From Phragmitibacter flavus (GTDB lineage: Bacteria; Verrucomicrobiota; Verrucomicrobiia; Verrucomicrobiales; Verrucomicrobiaceae), in the NCBI RefSeq assembly GCF_005780165.1, contig NZ_VAUV01000001.1, positions 62,001 through 126,000 on the forward strand: 64,000 nt of DNA, read 5' to 3'. The notes beneath the pieces are model-generated. The model did not search any database, was not told the DNA's origin, and saw nothing but the letters and a program-made list of their open reading frames with translations. How positions within the stretch are numbered: position 1 is the stretch's first letter; each line of letters opens with the position of its first letter. Positions 13,237 to 23,043 of the stretch are shown here, piece after piece. The position numbers and the translations under genes were made by a program.

Positions 13237-14229
13237 TCAACCACCGGCACCGGTCGTCCAAACCTGCACTGGATTTTCCGCAGGCTTCAGCGTCTTCAGA
13301 TAGTCATAGATCGCGCCCAAATCCTCCTCCGTCATCCCCGCATACATCGTCCAAGGCATCACCGTCTGCATCTCGCCCTTCATCATGTCCACTGCCGCAG
13401 GTTCATAAGTCCCCGTGGCAAACGCCTTGAACCGTGCCACAAACTGCTCCTTCGACCAGGCACCGATCCCGGTTGTCAGATGCGGGGTGATGTTGCTCGA
13501 CCTCAATTGCGCCCCGCCCGGCATCGCAAACACAAACCCACCCCCAAACGGCTCACCCACCGGCTTGCCTTTTTCCGCCTTCGTGTGGCAGTCCGTGCAG
13601 GCCGCCAGCTTTGTCAGATACGCGCCATAAGCCACCGTGTCCGACTTGGCCGGCACTTCTTCCAGCGGCTGCGCCGGTTTGGGCATCGTGTGCATGATCA
13701 CACTCACCGGAAAATCCGCCTTCGACAGCTCCGGACTGCTCACCATCGGTGGCAGGCTGCGCAGATACGCGATGATGCTATACACATCCTCCGTCGCCAT
13801 TTCCCCGTAAGCCGGATAGGGCATGATCGGAAACATCGGACGCCCGTCTTTGCTCACGCCACTGGTGATTGCCCGGTAGATCTCCCCATCGCTCCATGAT
13901 GCCAGCGCATGCGGCGTCACATTCGGTGCCACAAAGGTCCCGGGAAAACCCATGTTCTGGTCAAACCGCTCGCCACCCACGCCCAACGTGCCCGCCACCA
14001 GCGGGGCACTAAAAGCCGACCAATTTCGGGTGCTGTGGCAATCCATGCAAACCCCCACATGATTCGCCAGATACTCTCCCCTTTTGACGCGCTCTGGAGT
14101 CACCTCCACTTTGATGTCCTCCTTAACCGCCACATTGGGCAGGAACTTCGTCACATAAGCAAGCAACCCGGCCACCAGAAACACAAACAAAACAACCAGC
14201 GCTCCGACAAATTTTAACAGCTTCTTCAT
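13237..14229 (-). CDS. Membrane-anchored dihaem cytochrome c
   Basis: 330 residues from the ATG at 14229 (MKKLLKFVGALVVLFVFLVAGLLAYV is an N-terminal membrane anchor). Two CxxCH haem-binding motifs: CMDCH at residues 61-65 and CTDCH near residue 209. Each is followed by a methionine-containing loop (FPIMPYPAY; VMPWTMYAGM) that can give the sixth iron ligand. The two half-domains resemble class I cytochromes of dehydrogenase-associated dihaem subunits. Likely transfers electrons at the periplasmic face. No dehydrogenase partner lies next to it. The intergenic region 14230-14497 shows no clear feature. Confidence 0.85.
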   Translation of the reverse strand: MKKLLKFVGALVVLFVFLVAGLLAYVTKFLPNVAVKEDIKVEVTPERVKRGEYLANHVGVCMDCHSTRNWSAFSAPLVAGTLGVGGERFDQNMGFPGTFVAPNVTPHALASWSDGEIYRAITSGVSKDGRPMFPIMPYPAYGEMATEDVYSIIAYLRSLPPMVSSPELSKADFPVSVIMHTMPKPAQPLEEVPAKSDTVAYGAYLTKLAACTDCHTKAEKGKPVGEPFGGGFVFAMPGGAQLRSSNITPHLTTGIGAWSKEQFVARFKAFATGTYEPAAVDMMKGEMQTVMPWTMYAGMTEEDLGAIYDYLKTLKPAENPVQVWTTGAGG

Positions 14230-14497
14230 AACTTTGGGTGATGATCTAACGACAGGCACAAAACATCTCTCATCCGGGAAACGCATGCGGCAAGACGCAT
14301 TGTTTGTGCCTGCCCGCCTTCCCGTGACAAGACGATTCAATGTTACCCCGTTTCATTGGGTCTGCAAAGGCGTAGCTCCAAAAGCCATGAAAGTCAGCCG
14401 TGGCCAGGTTCACTCTCTCACTCAACGGTCCAACCCCAAAAATTGCCGTTGCGCCTTCTGCCCGGTGACTTAAATCGATACCGCACATCGCGTTCCG

Positions 14498-16090
14498 ATG
14501 GAGCCGCTTCAGCACACGACGCCTGCCGACGTTCCTGCGGTTCATCACCTCACCTCCGAGTGCACACCATTCGAAACATCCATCTTGAAAACACTGCTCG
14601 AAACTCATGGGGTCCACCTGATCGGCGACTTCTCAGGCCGCACCGCCCTCTCTCAAAGCGGACGCGACTTCATCTCGGCGGTTGAGCAAATTGGCTGCCC
14701 TCTGGAAATTCTCGACCTGCCGCTCGCGCCCGACCGGATGCCCGCCTCTGGACGTTTTTCGGATGGCGAATTCCACTACCAAAAGCCCCAATCTCCCCTA
14801 AGTGTCATCCTTTGGAACAGCGACATTTACATGGACCTCGTCCGCGAGCTCCCTCTTGAACTTTTTGAAAACCGCCGCATCATCGGGGTTTGGTATTGGG
14901 AAACCGAGCAAGAATTGCCGGAATTCCATCGGCGCGGTTATGATCTCGTCGATGAAGTCTGGGCGACCACCCGGTTCATCGCCGAAAGTTTCCGACGCCA
15001 TTCACCCGTTCCCGTCCATCAATATCCCCCCCTCAACACGCCCCTCCATCCTCCCGCCCAAGACCAGTGGTCCCTCCCCGCTGGCATCGACAACGACCGC
15101 TTTGTCTTCCTTTTCAGCTTCGATTTTCGCAGCGTGGCACGCCGCAAAAATCCCGAAGGACTCTGCGAAGCCTTCATTCGCGCCTTTCCCGAACCCGCCG
15201 CCAACGGCCCGCTCTGTGTTCTCAAAAGCATTGGCGGCGAAGGCAGACATGCCTTGGAACTGCTCGAGTTGCAGACCCGTTACGCCGACCGGGCCGACAT
15301 CCTTTTTCTCAACGGCTATCTGCCGGTCGAACAACGCGACTCCCTGATGGCCCGCGCCAACTGCTATGTGTCCCTCCACCGCTCTGAAGGCCTCGGTCTC
15401 ACCCTCATGGAGTGCATGTCCCTGGGCAAACCCTGCATCGCCACCGGCTACTCCGGCAATCTGGAGTTCATGACACCCGAAAATTCCTGGCTGATTCCCT
15501 ACAAAAAAGTCCCCGTTGGCACCGGTGCCGCTCCCTATCCACCCGACCACACCTGGGCCGAGCCCGATGTGAACGCCGCCGCCGCCGCCCTCCACGAAGT
15601 CTACACCAACCCTTCCCTTGCCGCGGAAAAAGGCCTCAAAGGCCAGCAAACCATCCTTCAGGACTACCGCCTCAACTCCGTCAGCCGTCGTGTCGAAGAA
15701 CTCCTGGAATCCTCCCTCGCCCAGCCCATCCGACCCAAACCCGCCCTTCGCAGCATCTCCTCAACCTCGGACGATCACGCCCTCCTCAGCGGCCGCGAAC
15801 GCGCCTACCATCTTCTCCGAGAGTGCAAGGCCCTCGAAGCCCTTGCCAGAAACCAGCGAAAATCCTTAAGCAAACGCCAGTTGTCGCCCGAGGTGTCAGA
15901 ACTGATCGGCACGCTGCAGAAAATCACCAAACTCCAACACCAAATTCAATCCGAAACCCTGCGGGATCTCGGCGATCTGAAACAGCGACTGAAGACCTAT
16001 CACTCCGGCACTTTAGACGACCTCATGCGCGACCGCGACCTCACCACCAGCATGCTCGCCCAACTCGCCAAACGCATCAGTTCGCTCTGA
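14498..16090 (+). CDS. Glycosyltransferase, GT4 type
   Basis: 530 residues. A GT-B fold glycosyltransferase with the C-terminal donor-binding motif RSEGLGLTLMECMSLGKP near residues 295-312 (E-x7-E) and the preceding NGYLPVEQRDSLMARANCYVSLH typical of GT4. The N-terminal acceptor domain has WYWETEQELPEFHRRGYDLVDEVWATT. An extra C-terminal region of about 110 residues after residue 420 is rich in charged and leucine residues and may form a coiled coil. Probably adds sugars to a surface polysaccharide. It converges with the GT gene at 16140-17723. Confidence 0.85.
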   Translation: MEPLQHTTPADVPAVHHLTSECTPFETSILKTLLETHGVHLIGDFSGRTALSQSGRDFISAVEQIGCPLEILDLPLAPDRMPASGRFSDGEFHYQKPQSPLSVILWNSDIYMDLVRELPLELFENRRIIGVWYWETEQELPEFHRRGYDLVDEVWATTRFIAESFRRHSPVPVHQYPPLNTPLHPPAQDQWSLPAGIDNDRFVFLFSFDFRSVARRKNPEGLCEAFIRAFPEPAANGPLCVLKSIGGEGRHALELLELQTRYADRADILFLNGYLPVEQRDSLMARANCYVSLHRSEGLGLTLMECMSLGKPCIATGYSGNLEFMTPENSWLIPYKKVPVGTGAAPYPPDHTWAEPDVNAAAAALHEVYTNPSLAAEKGLKGQQTILQDYRLNSVSRRVEELLESSLAQPIRPKPALRSISSTSDDHALLSGRERAYHLLRECKALEALARNQRKSLSKRQLSPEVSELIGTLQKITKLQHQIQSETLRDLGDLKQRLKTYHSGTLDDLMRDRDLTTSMLAQLAKRISSL

Positions 16091-16139
16091 AGTAAAATTC
16101 CTCCTGAGCTTCCTTTCCGCGATCACCGCACCTGCGATC

Positions 16140-17723
16140 TCACTTCCGGAAGCGCAGCCGCCGCTGCACCGAACTCCAAAACCTCCGCCAGCCGCCCCTT
16201 CGCCGCTCGTCCCGCTCGTTGACCTCAAGCCTCAGCACCTCCACCTTTCGCTTCAGCGCCTCCTTCTTGCCAATCTCCACCTCCAGCCTTCGACGCAGAT
16301 GCTGCAGCTGGGCCTCGTGTTTTGAAACCACGGGAAACTCCCTAAAAAACTTCTCCACCTCCGGCAAATGCCCCTCATCCCACCGGCTGGACAACGTCAC
16401 AGCCGCCGCCCTCAATCCAGTCACCGGTGCCACGGGCTCCCACCGGGCCAGCCTCTCTTCATACAGATCCAACATCCTTCCCGCCGCCACTTCCACCGAA
16501 TCAACCTCCCCCCTCCGCAACTCCGCCCCCTCACCCAACCGGCTCAAAACTCCCGCTTCCAAAACCAGCGTTTTCATCAATTCCGCCAGCCCCTCCACAT
16601 CCCCCGGCGGCACCAGCGATCCGTTGACCCCTTCCGTCACCAAATCCGGCAAGATCCCCGTGGCAAAACCCGCCACCGGACACCCGCATGCCAGCGCCTC
16701 CATCGCCACCAGCGGCCCCGTGTCCTCCAACGTTGGACACCAAAAAACATCCGCCTCCCGATACTCGGTCGCCAGTTCCACCGCCCGCAGCGTGCCCAAC
16801 ATCTGCACCGGAACCGGCAAGCCTTCCAAAAACGGGGATGCCGCCTCTCCGAAAGCCCTCAGTTCCACTGCCCCCGACGCCACCGCCGCCGCAAACGCCT
16901 CCGACTCCATCGCCCGATTCAACGCCCGCTGCAATTCAGCCAACCCCTTGCGCCGCTCTCCCAACACCTGGCACCCAAACAACCACCGTTGCTTTCTTCT
17001 TGTCCCTCTCTGCGGACTGATCCGGCGTGTTTTTACCCTGAAGACATCCGCAACCGCATACCTCAATACATGCAGCTGCTCCGCATCAAACAACCCACTC
17101 GCCAGTGCCTCGCGGGCCACCCATTTGCTCGACGCAATGACCTGGACCCGTCGAGATCCATACGCCTCATTCAATCGCAACCGCTCCTCCCGAACCATCG
17201 CGTGCAAACCCTCGTCCGCCTGCGGACAATTTGCACAATCGGTCTCGAAACCCCGGCACCCCGCTGTGAAATGACAAAAGCCCGTAAAATGCCGCTGATC
17301 ATGCAAGGTCATGAACACCGTTTTCCCCGCCGCTTCCAGCAGCCGCACCACCTCCGGTCGCAAAAAAGTCGCCACCCAATGCAAATGCACCACATCCGCC
17401 TCCGCCACCCACGGATGCTCCAGCAAATCCACCACCACCGAAACCAGCGACACACAAGTTGCACCCTCCGGAAGGTTCCCGTTTAACCGCTGCGTGTGAA
17501 AGCGGTCGGCCATCTCAAGAAGGTCCGACCTCACCACCGAAACCCTCGCGTCCGGCACTTCGCAATGCCTCACCACCACCCGGCTGTCCACCCCCAGACG
17601 GCACAGACCATCATGCAAACCCCACATCGCCAAAGCTGCCCCGCCAGCACGGTCCGAGCTCGACACATGCACCACCCTCAACCCCGAACCACGCCGGGTT
17701 TCAGTCTCTTCCGCCATGCTCAT
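16140..17723 (-). CDS. Glycosyltransferase, GT4 type, with C-terminal coiled coil
   Basis: 527 residues from the ATG at 17723. GT-B N-domain starts LRVVHVSSSDRAGGAALAMWGL, with TLHDQRHFTGFCHFTAGC (a motif of the WcaC-like group). The donor-binding C-domain has EDTGPLVAMEALACGCPVAGF. The last 70 residues (HEAQLQHLRRRLEVEIGKKEALKRKVEVL) are a predicted coiled coil ending in a very basic tail (RRGGWRRFWSSVQRRLRFRK). The start overlaps the stop of the upstream methyltransferase gene as TGATG, implying translational coupling. Confidence 0.84.
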   Translation of the reverse strand: MSMAEETETRRGSGLRVVHVSSSDRAGGAALAMWGLHDGLCRLGVDSRVVVRHCEVPDARVSVVRSDLLEMADRFHTQRLNGNLPEGATCVSLVSVVVDLLEHPWVAEADVVHLHWVATFLRPEVVRLLEAAGKTVFMTLHDQRHFTGFCHFTAGCRGFETDCANCPQADEGLHAMVREERLRLNEAYGSRRVQVIASSKWVAREALASGLFDAEQLHVLRYAVADVFRVKTRRISPQRGTRRKQRWLFGCQVLGERRKGLAELQRALNRAMESEAFAAAVASGAVELRAFGEAASPFLEGLPVPVQMLGTLRAVELATEYREADVFWCPTLEDTGPLVAMEALACGCPVAGFATGILPDLVTEGVNGSLVPPGDVEGLAELMKTLVLEAGVLSRLGEGAELRRGEVDSVEVAAGRMLDLYEERLARWEPVAPVTGLRAAAVTLSSRWDEGHLPEVEKFFREFPVVSKHEAQLQHLRRRLEVEIGKKEALKRKVEVLRLEVNERDERRRGGWRRFWSSVQRRLRFRK

Positions 17724-19594
17724 CAAACGCGGCGCGCCCCCAAAAAAAGAGATTCCGGTTTGCGCACCCTGCCCTGCTCATCCGTGTCCAGTTCATACCC
17801 CGCAAACCCCTCAACCCACGACCCCCCCGCCCCGCAAATTCGCCCCTCATCAAATCCCGCCTCTAACAACAGCTTCGGCAACGAAAGCCGGTCATACATC
17901 CACTGGTGAACCTCCCCACCCGTCCTGAATCGACCCACCTCTTCAGCCGTCGGCAGGCCCTCCGTCGTCCTCTCCGGCTCCAGCGTCAACCTCCCCAGCG
18001 CATCCCTCACCTCCTGTCCCAACCGTTCCACCACGAACGCATGGGCAGGCATCGGACACCGACTCCAGTAGCGCATCATCTCCCCCCCGGGCCTGTGCCG
18101 CCCCAGCTGGTCCACCATCTCAATCGTCATCCATTCGTGAATGCGGCACGACTCCTCATCGCCCGCCAGCCCGCGTTGCAAATGCTCCAGATAAAGCCTC
18201 GCCGACCCCTCCATATCCGGAACCACCACCCGCAGCACTCCGCCTCCACCCAACACACGACGACACTCCGCCAAAAACCCCGGCACCACCTCCCGCGGCA
18301 GATGCTCCAGCACGTGTGAATGGTAAACCGCCTCACAACTTCCGTCTCCAAACGGCAGCCCTTCCACCGTGAAATCATGCGCCACCACCTCTTCTGAAAA
18401 CGGCACCAGATCAAGGTTCACCCAATCCTCATGAAAACGCCGACCACACCCCAGGTTCAGTCGGTAATGCCTTTTCAAAACCTTCCCAAACCGACAATGC
18501 CCGCTCTCCGCCCCCTCCACCATCACCGCATCTTCAAACGGCAAAACCTCACGCCAGCGCTCCATCAAATCCGCCAGACTCATCCCCGAATCCACCAGGC
18601 AAGACGTCTGCACATGCAACAATCCCATTACCTCAACCACCTCTTCATCTGCCCTGACCGACCTCACCGCGCGCGACCCTCGACTGTAACGAGACACCAC
18701 TCCTTCCAACAATCCCCGCACCCCACCACCCTCATCTCCCACCACCACGAAATCCCCCGCCATATCCATCTGGCAAACGCGTCGTCCCACCTGCCAGATG
18801 CGGTGCAAAGCTGCATCGTCCAGCAAAGTATCCACCCGCACCCGCCGCGCCAGTTCGCGAAATGACCCTTCTCCCATCGCCACCTCTGGCAGTTCTTCCA
18901 TCCATTGATTCAACAAACGCCGCGCGGGTTCATGCCCGGGATTGAGCGCCAGCTCACCACGCAACGCCCTGCAAGCCTCGACCAGCTTCCCCATCCGCCA
19001 CATCGCATAACCCCGCAAATACGCCGACGCCGGACGCGACTCCGACTCCGCTTCCTCCAACACCCGCTCAAACTCTCCTCGTTTCAGCGCCGCCACCCAA
19101 CCCTTCAACTCCGGTGTCTTCTCCTCCATCGAAAAACGTCCCCACTGGGTCCGGCACAACGCCATGGCCCCACCTCCCTCCATGGCATCCCACTCCACCA
19201 CGTGACGATTCTGAAATCTTAACACCACCCTCCTCTCCTCCACCTCGTGCCAACCCATCCACACCACTGCGTCGCCTTTCTCCATCACCGACTGAAACCT
19301 CTGCACCCACGATTTCACCACTGCTCCCGACGCCGACTTCGCGATCACCATCCACGGACGTCGCGCCCGCTGCTGCTCCTGTTCAGTCCCCATGCCATCG
19401 CTCATCACCCGCACCTTCAGCTTCAGCTTCAAACCAAAAACCTTGCCCATCTTCGCAAAAAGATTCACCTCATCATCGCTCCAATTCCCGCCCCCCTCGC
19501 CCAACAACCAGAGCTCGCGCGGACCCATCACGCGAATCCGTTCAAGACAAAACCCCACGCTCCAATTGTCCATTTGGGTCATCGTTGATTGCAT
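17723..19594 (-). CDS. SAM-dependent methyltransferase with long N-terminal region
   Basis: About 623 residues from the ATG at 19594 (MQSTMTQMDNWSVG); later ATGs (MTQ, MDN) are possible. The C-terminal part carries a class I methyltransferase core: motif I LNLGCGRRFHEDWVNLDL near residues 378-395, VEGLPFGDGSCEAVYHSHVLEHLPREVVPGFL and GGVLRVVVPDMEG. The N-terminal roughly 370 residues have no recognised domain, but contain a TPR-like stretch (YLRGYAMWRMGKLVEACRALRGELALNPGHEPAR). Coupled to the glycosyltransferase downstream, so probably acts on a glycan or its lipid carrier. Confidence 0.78.
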   Translation of the reverse strand: MQSTMTQMDNWSVGFCLERIRVMGPRELWLLGEGGGNWSDDEVNLFAKMGKVFGLKLKLKVRVMSDGMGTEQEQQRARRPWMVIAKSASGAVVKSWVQRFQSVMEKGDAVVWMGWHEVEERRVVLRFQNRHVVEWDAMEGGGAMALCRTQWGRFSMEEKTPELKGWVAALKRGEFERVLEEAESESRPASAYLRGYAMWRMGKLVEACRALRGELALNPGHEPARRLLNQWMEELPEVAMGEGSFRELARRVRVDTLLDDAALHRIWQVGRRVCQMDMAGDFVVVGDEGGGVRGLLEGVVSRYSRGSRAVRSVRADEEVVEVMGLLHVQTSCLVDSGMSLADLMERWREVLPFEDAVMVEGAESGHCRFGKVLKRHYRLNLGCGRRFHEDWVNLDLVPFSEEVVAHDFTVEGLPFGDGSCEAVYHSHVLEHLPREVVPGFLAECRRVLGGGGVLRVVVPDMEGSARLYLEHLQRGLAGDEESCRIHEWMTIEMVDQLGRHRPGGEMMRYWSRCPMPAHAFVVERLGQEVRDALGRLTLEPERTTEGLPTAEEVGRFRTGGEVHQWMYDRLSLPKLLLEAGFDEGRICGAGGSWVEGFAGYELDTDEQGRVRKPESLFLGARRV

Positions 19595-19832
19595 TTTGAA
19601 TTCAAATTTAGCCTGGGATCGAAAATCAACCGCCTCCCGTTCCCCTACTTTTGTTTCCGCACAATGGATATCCGCCCCGACAGTCACCACAAGGCCCGAC
19701 CGTCGGAAATATAAGAACCACTAATTGCAGCTGCGCAATGGATTCGGAGCAGCCAATGAACACCGTTGATCCTGCCGCCTCAACATTCCCCACTTGCCCG
19801 CATTCCTTCCCCCGGGTAATGGTATCCCGCAC

Positions 19833-20825
19833 ATGCAATCGAAAACGGCGCTCATCACTGGCATCACCGGACAAGACGGCTCCTACCTTGCCGAATTTCT
19901 CCTCTCCCAAGACTATGAAGTTCACGGCCTCGTCCGACGCACCAGCATGATCGAACGCAGCCGACTCCAGCCGCTCTTCGACGACAAATCCCTCTACCGA
20001 AAACGGCTGCACCTCCACTACGCCGACCTCGACGACCCCACCACCATCCGGCGCGTCCTTACGAAAGTGCAACCCGGCGAAGTCTATCACCTCGCCGGTC
20101 AGAGCCACGTCGGCCTCAGCTTCGAGATCCCCGAAAGCACCTGCGAACTCACCGCCATGGGCACCCTGCGCCTGCTTGAGATGCTGCGCGACCTCCCCGC
20201 CCCGCCCCGCATCTTTCACGCCGCCTCCAGCGAAATTTTCGGCCATCCCCAGGACATGCCGCAGACGGAGCAAACCCCACTCAACCCCAGCAATCCCTAC
20301 GCCTGCGCCAAGGCCTTCGCCGTCCACCTCGTCCGGGTCTACCGCGACTCCTTCAAACTCCACGCCGTCAACGGCATCCTCTACAACCACGAATCCCCGC
20401 GCCGCGGCGACGGCTTCGTCACCCGCAAAATCTGCCGCGCCGCCGCCCGCATCGCCGCCGGACTCGAAGACCACCTTAGCATGGGCGACATCTCCGGGCA
20501 GCGCGACTGGGGATACGCCCCCGACTACGTCAAGGGCATGTGGCTCTCCCTTCAACACGACACCGCCGAAGACTACATCTTCGCCACCGGCAAACTTCAT
20601 TCCGTGCAAAACGTTCTCGAAGTCGCCTTCGCCCGTGTCGGTCTCGACTGGCAATCCTGCTATCGCCGCGACGAACGTTTCATCCGCCCGTCTGACCCCA
20701 CCCGCCTCGTCGGCGATCCCTCCAAAGCCGAGACGGTCCTCGGCTGGCAACGCACGGTCAGCTTCGTGCAGATGATCGAAGAAATGGTCGACAGCGAAGT
20801 CAAGTTGATCAGCAGCAAAGAGTAA
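19833..20825 (+). CDS. gmd: GDP-mannose 4,6-dehydratase
   Basis: 330 residues from the ATG at 19833. Short-chain dehydrogenase fold with the NADP-binding GITGQDGSYLAEFL (G10, G13, G16), the Gmd signature GLVRRTS, SHVGLSFE, the active-site SSEIFG and the YxxxK pair Tyr156/Lys160 in NPYACAKAF, then NHESPRRGDGFVTRKI and the C-terminal DWGYAPDYVKGMW. It converts GDP-D-mannose to GDP-4-keto-6-deoxy-D-mannose, the precursor of GDP-fucose, rhamnose and perosamine. The protein is slightly shorter than many Gmd. No fucose synthase is in the window. Confidence 0.93.
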   Translation: MQSKTALITGITGQDGSYLAEFLLSQDYEVHGLVRRTSMIERSRLQPLFDDKSLYRKRLHLHYADLDDPTTIRRVLTKVQPGEVYHLAGQSHVGLSFEIPESTCELTAMGTLRLLEMLRDLPAPPRIFHAASSEIFGHPQDMPQTEQTPLNPSNPYACAKAFAVHLVRVYRDSFKLHAVNGILYNHESPRRGDGFVTRKICRAAARIAAGLEDHLSMGDISGQRDWGYAPDYVKGMWLSLQHDTAEDYIFATGKLHSVQNVLEVAFARVGLDWQSCYRRDERFIRPSDPTRLVGDPSKAETVLGWQRTVSFVQMIEEMVDSEVKLISSKE

Positions 20826-20866
20826 GCCGTTCCGCCACCCAGTTCTCACACTTTCACCTTCAAAGG

Positions 20867-23011
20867 ATGGCGGCAGCTTCCACACACCTTTTCGCCTTCC
20901 AGGTCTCCCCCTCCCACGGGGCCACCACCATTCAGCCGGCCCATCCGCTGCCCAATAGCACCGCCTGGGTCTTCGACCACGAATGCCGCATCAACGGCTG
21001 GTTTCTCCCCGCCAACAGCGGCACCACCCACGGCCTGCGCGCCATCCAGTCAGGTCAAACCCACGTCGCCCAACGCAAACAACTGCGACCCGAAGTCTAC
21101 TTTCAATATCCCGACCATCCCGAGTCCCTCAAAAGTGGCTTCCGCCTCACCCTGCCGCTCACCCTCGGCCGCAATCAAGTCACCCTCCAGTTCAAAACCG
21201 AAAGCGGTCAGTGGGAGAATTTCTGCACCCTCACCCTCTGGCTCCCTCCCTTCCCCAAACTCTTGCAGCAATTCCTGCCCCGTCAGGCTCAGTCCGGCTA
21301 CGAAACCTGGTGCAACACCCAGGATCAAATCGAACAAACCCGCGCCACCGAAGTCCTCAAAACCCTCCCCCACTGGCCTGAAAAACCCCTCATCTCGCTC
21401 CTTCTCCCCGTCTACAACACCCCCGAAAAGTGGCTGCGCCGCGCCATCGAGTCCGTCACCCAACAGAGCTACCCCCACTGGGAACTCTGCATCGCCGACG
21501 ACCACTCCACCGCCCCCCACATCCGACCCCTTCTCGAATCCCTCGCCGCCCGCGAACCCCGCATCAAACTCACCTTCCGCAGCGAAAACGGCCACATCTG
21601 CCACGCCTCCAACAGCGCCCTCGGCCTCTGCACCGGCAGCTTCACGGCCCTCCTCGATCACGACGACGAACTCCCTCCGCATGCCCTGCTACGCGTCGCC
21701 GAAGAAATTCTCTCCCACCCCGACGCCAATCTCATCTTCTCCGACGAAGACAAGATCGATACCCTCGGCATCCGCTCCGACCCCTTCTTCAAACCCGGTT
21801 GCAACCTCGAACTCCTGCTGTTCGAAAACTTCATCTGCCATCTCGGCGTCTATCGCACCAGCCTCATCCAAAACCTTGGCGGCTTCCGTCCCGGTTTCGA
21901 AGGCGCGCAGGACTGGGACCTCGCCCTCCGCGTCGTTGCCGCCGTCCCTCCCAACACCATCCATCACATTCCCCAGATTCTCTACCACTGGCGCACCCTC
22001 GAAACCTCCACCGCCGCTCAAAAAGACGCCAAACCCTACGCCCTCGAAGCCGGAGCCCGCGCCGTTCGCGACCACCTCCAAAACACCGCCCCCGGCGCCA
22101 CCCTTGCCATCGATCCCAACGACCACACCCTGCGCGTCCACTGGCCCCTCCCATCTCCCACCCCCAAGGTCAGCATCATCATCCCCACCCGCGACCGCGT
22201 CGACCTTCTGCGCGTCGCCATCGACACCCTCGTCGCCAAAACCAGCTACGAGCACTACGAACTCATCATCGTCGATCACGCCTCCGACCAGCCCGAAACT
22301 TTTGCTTACTTCGACCTTCTCCGCCGCACCCTTCCCGCCCTGACCATCCTGCGTGTCGAGGGCGAATTCAACTGGTCACGCCTCAACAATCTCGGTGCCC
22401 AATCCGCCACCGGCGACCTTCTCCTCTTCCTCAACAACGACGTCGAAATCACTTCTTCCGACTGGCTCCACGAACTCGTCACCAACGTCAGCCGACCCGG
22501 CATCGGAGCCGTCGGAGCCCGACTCCTTTACCCCAACGGCACCCTGCAACACGCCGGCGTCGCCCTTAGACTCCATGGCATGGCCGGCCACCCCTTCGCC
22601 GCGCTCAAACCCGAGATCCGCACCATCGCCGGCACCCCTGCCGCCCCACGCGAAGTCACCGCCGTCACCGGAGCCTGCCTCATCGTCTCACGCGAAAACT
22701 TTGACCTCGCCCACGGATTCGACGAAGAACAGCTCCCCATCAGTTACAACGACGTCGACTTCTGCCTGCGCCTCCGCTCCCACGGCCTGCGCAATCTCTA
22801 CGCCGCCAACGCTGTCCTCCTCCACCACGAATCCGCCTCCCGTCACACCCTCGAAAAAGAAAGCGTCCGCAAAGCCTCCGCCACCGTCGAAGCCCAGATC
22901 ATCCTCGCCCGCTGGCCCAAAGAATTCACCCAAGACGCCTTCTACAACCCCAATCTGTCCCTCCTCACCACCCTCCCGACGCCAACGTCGGAACAATCCC
23001 TCAGTTTTTAG
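20867..23011 (+). CDS. Tandem-domain GT2 glycosyltransferase
   Basis: 714 residues. An N-terminal beta-sandwich-like region (1-170) precedes two GT-A family 2 domains. Domain 1 starts near 174 (PLISLLLPVYNTPEKWLRRAIESV) with LDHDDELPPHAL. Domain 2 starts near 434 (VSIIIPTRDRVDLL) with LFLNNDVEI and a late HHESASR. Both have a DxD-like acidic motif, so both may be active. Such tandem GT2 proteins build repeating units of O-antigen or capsule. Lies between gmd and the aminotransferase, all on the plus strand. Confidence 0.88.
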   Translation: MAAASTHLFAFQVSPSHGATTIQPAHPLPNSTAWVFDHECRINGWFLPANSGTTHGLRAIQSGQTHVAQRKQLRPEVYFQYPDHPESLKSGFRLTLPLTLGRNQVTLQFKTESGQWENFCTLTLWLPPFPKLLQQFLPRQAQSGYETWCNTQDQIEQTRATEVLKTLPHWPEKPLISLLLPVYNTPEKWLRRAIESVTQQSYPHWELCIADDHSTAPHIRPLLESLAAREPRIKLTFRSENGHICHASNSALGLCTGSFTALLDHDDELPPHALLRVAEEILSHPDANLIFSDEDKIDTLGIRSDPFFKPGCNLELLLFENFICHLGVYRTSLIQNLGGFRPGFEGAQDWDLALRVVAAVPPNTIHHIPQILYHWRTLETSTAAQKDAKPYALEAGARAVRDHLQNTAPGATLAIDPNDHTLRVHWPLPSPTPKVSIIIPTRDRVDLLRVAIDTLVAKTSYEHYELIIVDHASDQPETFAYFDLLRRTLPALTILRVEGEFNWSRLNNLGAQSATGDLLLFLNNDVEITSSDWLHELVTNVSRPGIGAVGARLLYPNGTLQHAGVALRLHGMAGHPFAALKPEIRTIAGTPAAPREVTAVTGACLIVSRENFDLAHGFDEEQLPISYNDVDFCLRLRSHGLRNLYAANAVLLHHESASRHTLEKESVRKASATVEAQIILARWPKEFTQDAFYNPNLSLLTTLPTPTSEQSLSF

Positions 23012-23043
23012 CCTTTATCCCTTATCCTTTATCCTTTCCAGAT
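23012..23043 (+). repeat. Pyrimidine-rich TTTATCC tandem tract before a start codon
   Basis: Three consecutive imperfect TTTATCC/TTATCC units fill most of the gap between the GT2 stop and the aminotransferase ATG, leaving no purine-rich ribosome binding site. A related tract precedes the ATG at 29566. Confidence 0.55.

Noticed and set aside
12452-13261. Long minus-strand frames opposite the esterase and other high-GC genes (also 15002-15649, 19626-20885, 27019-28206, 29533-30864, 58797-60209)
   Set aside because: Shadow frames caused by codon bias: glycine/valine/alanine-rich without domains, and opposite genes with clear family motifs.
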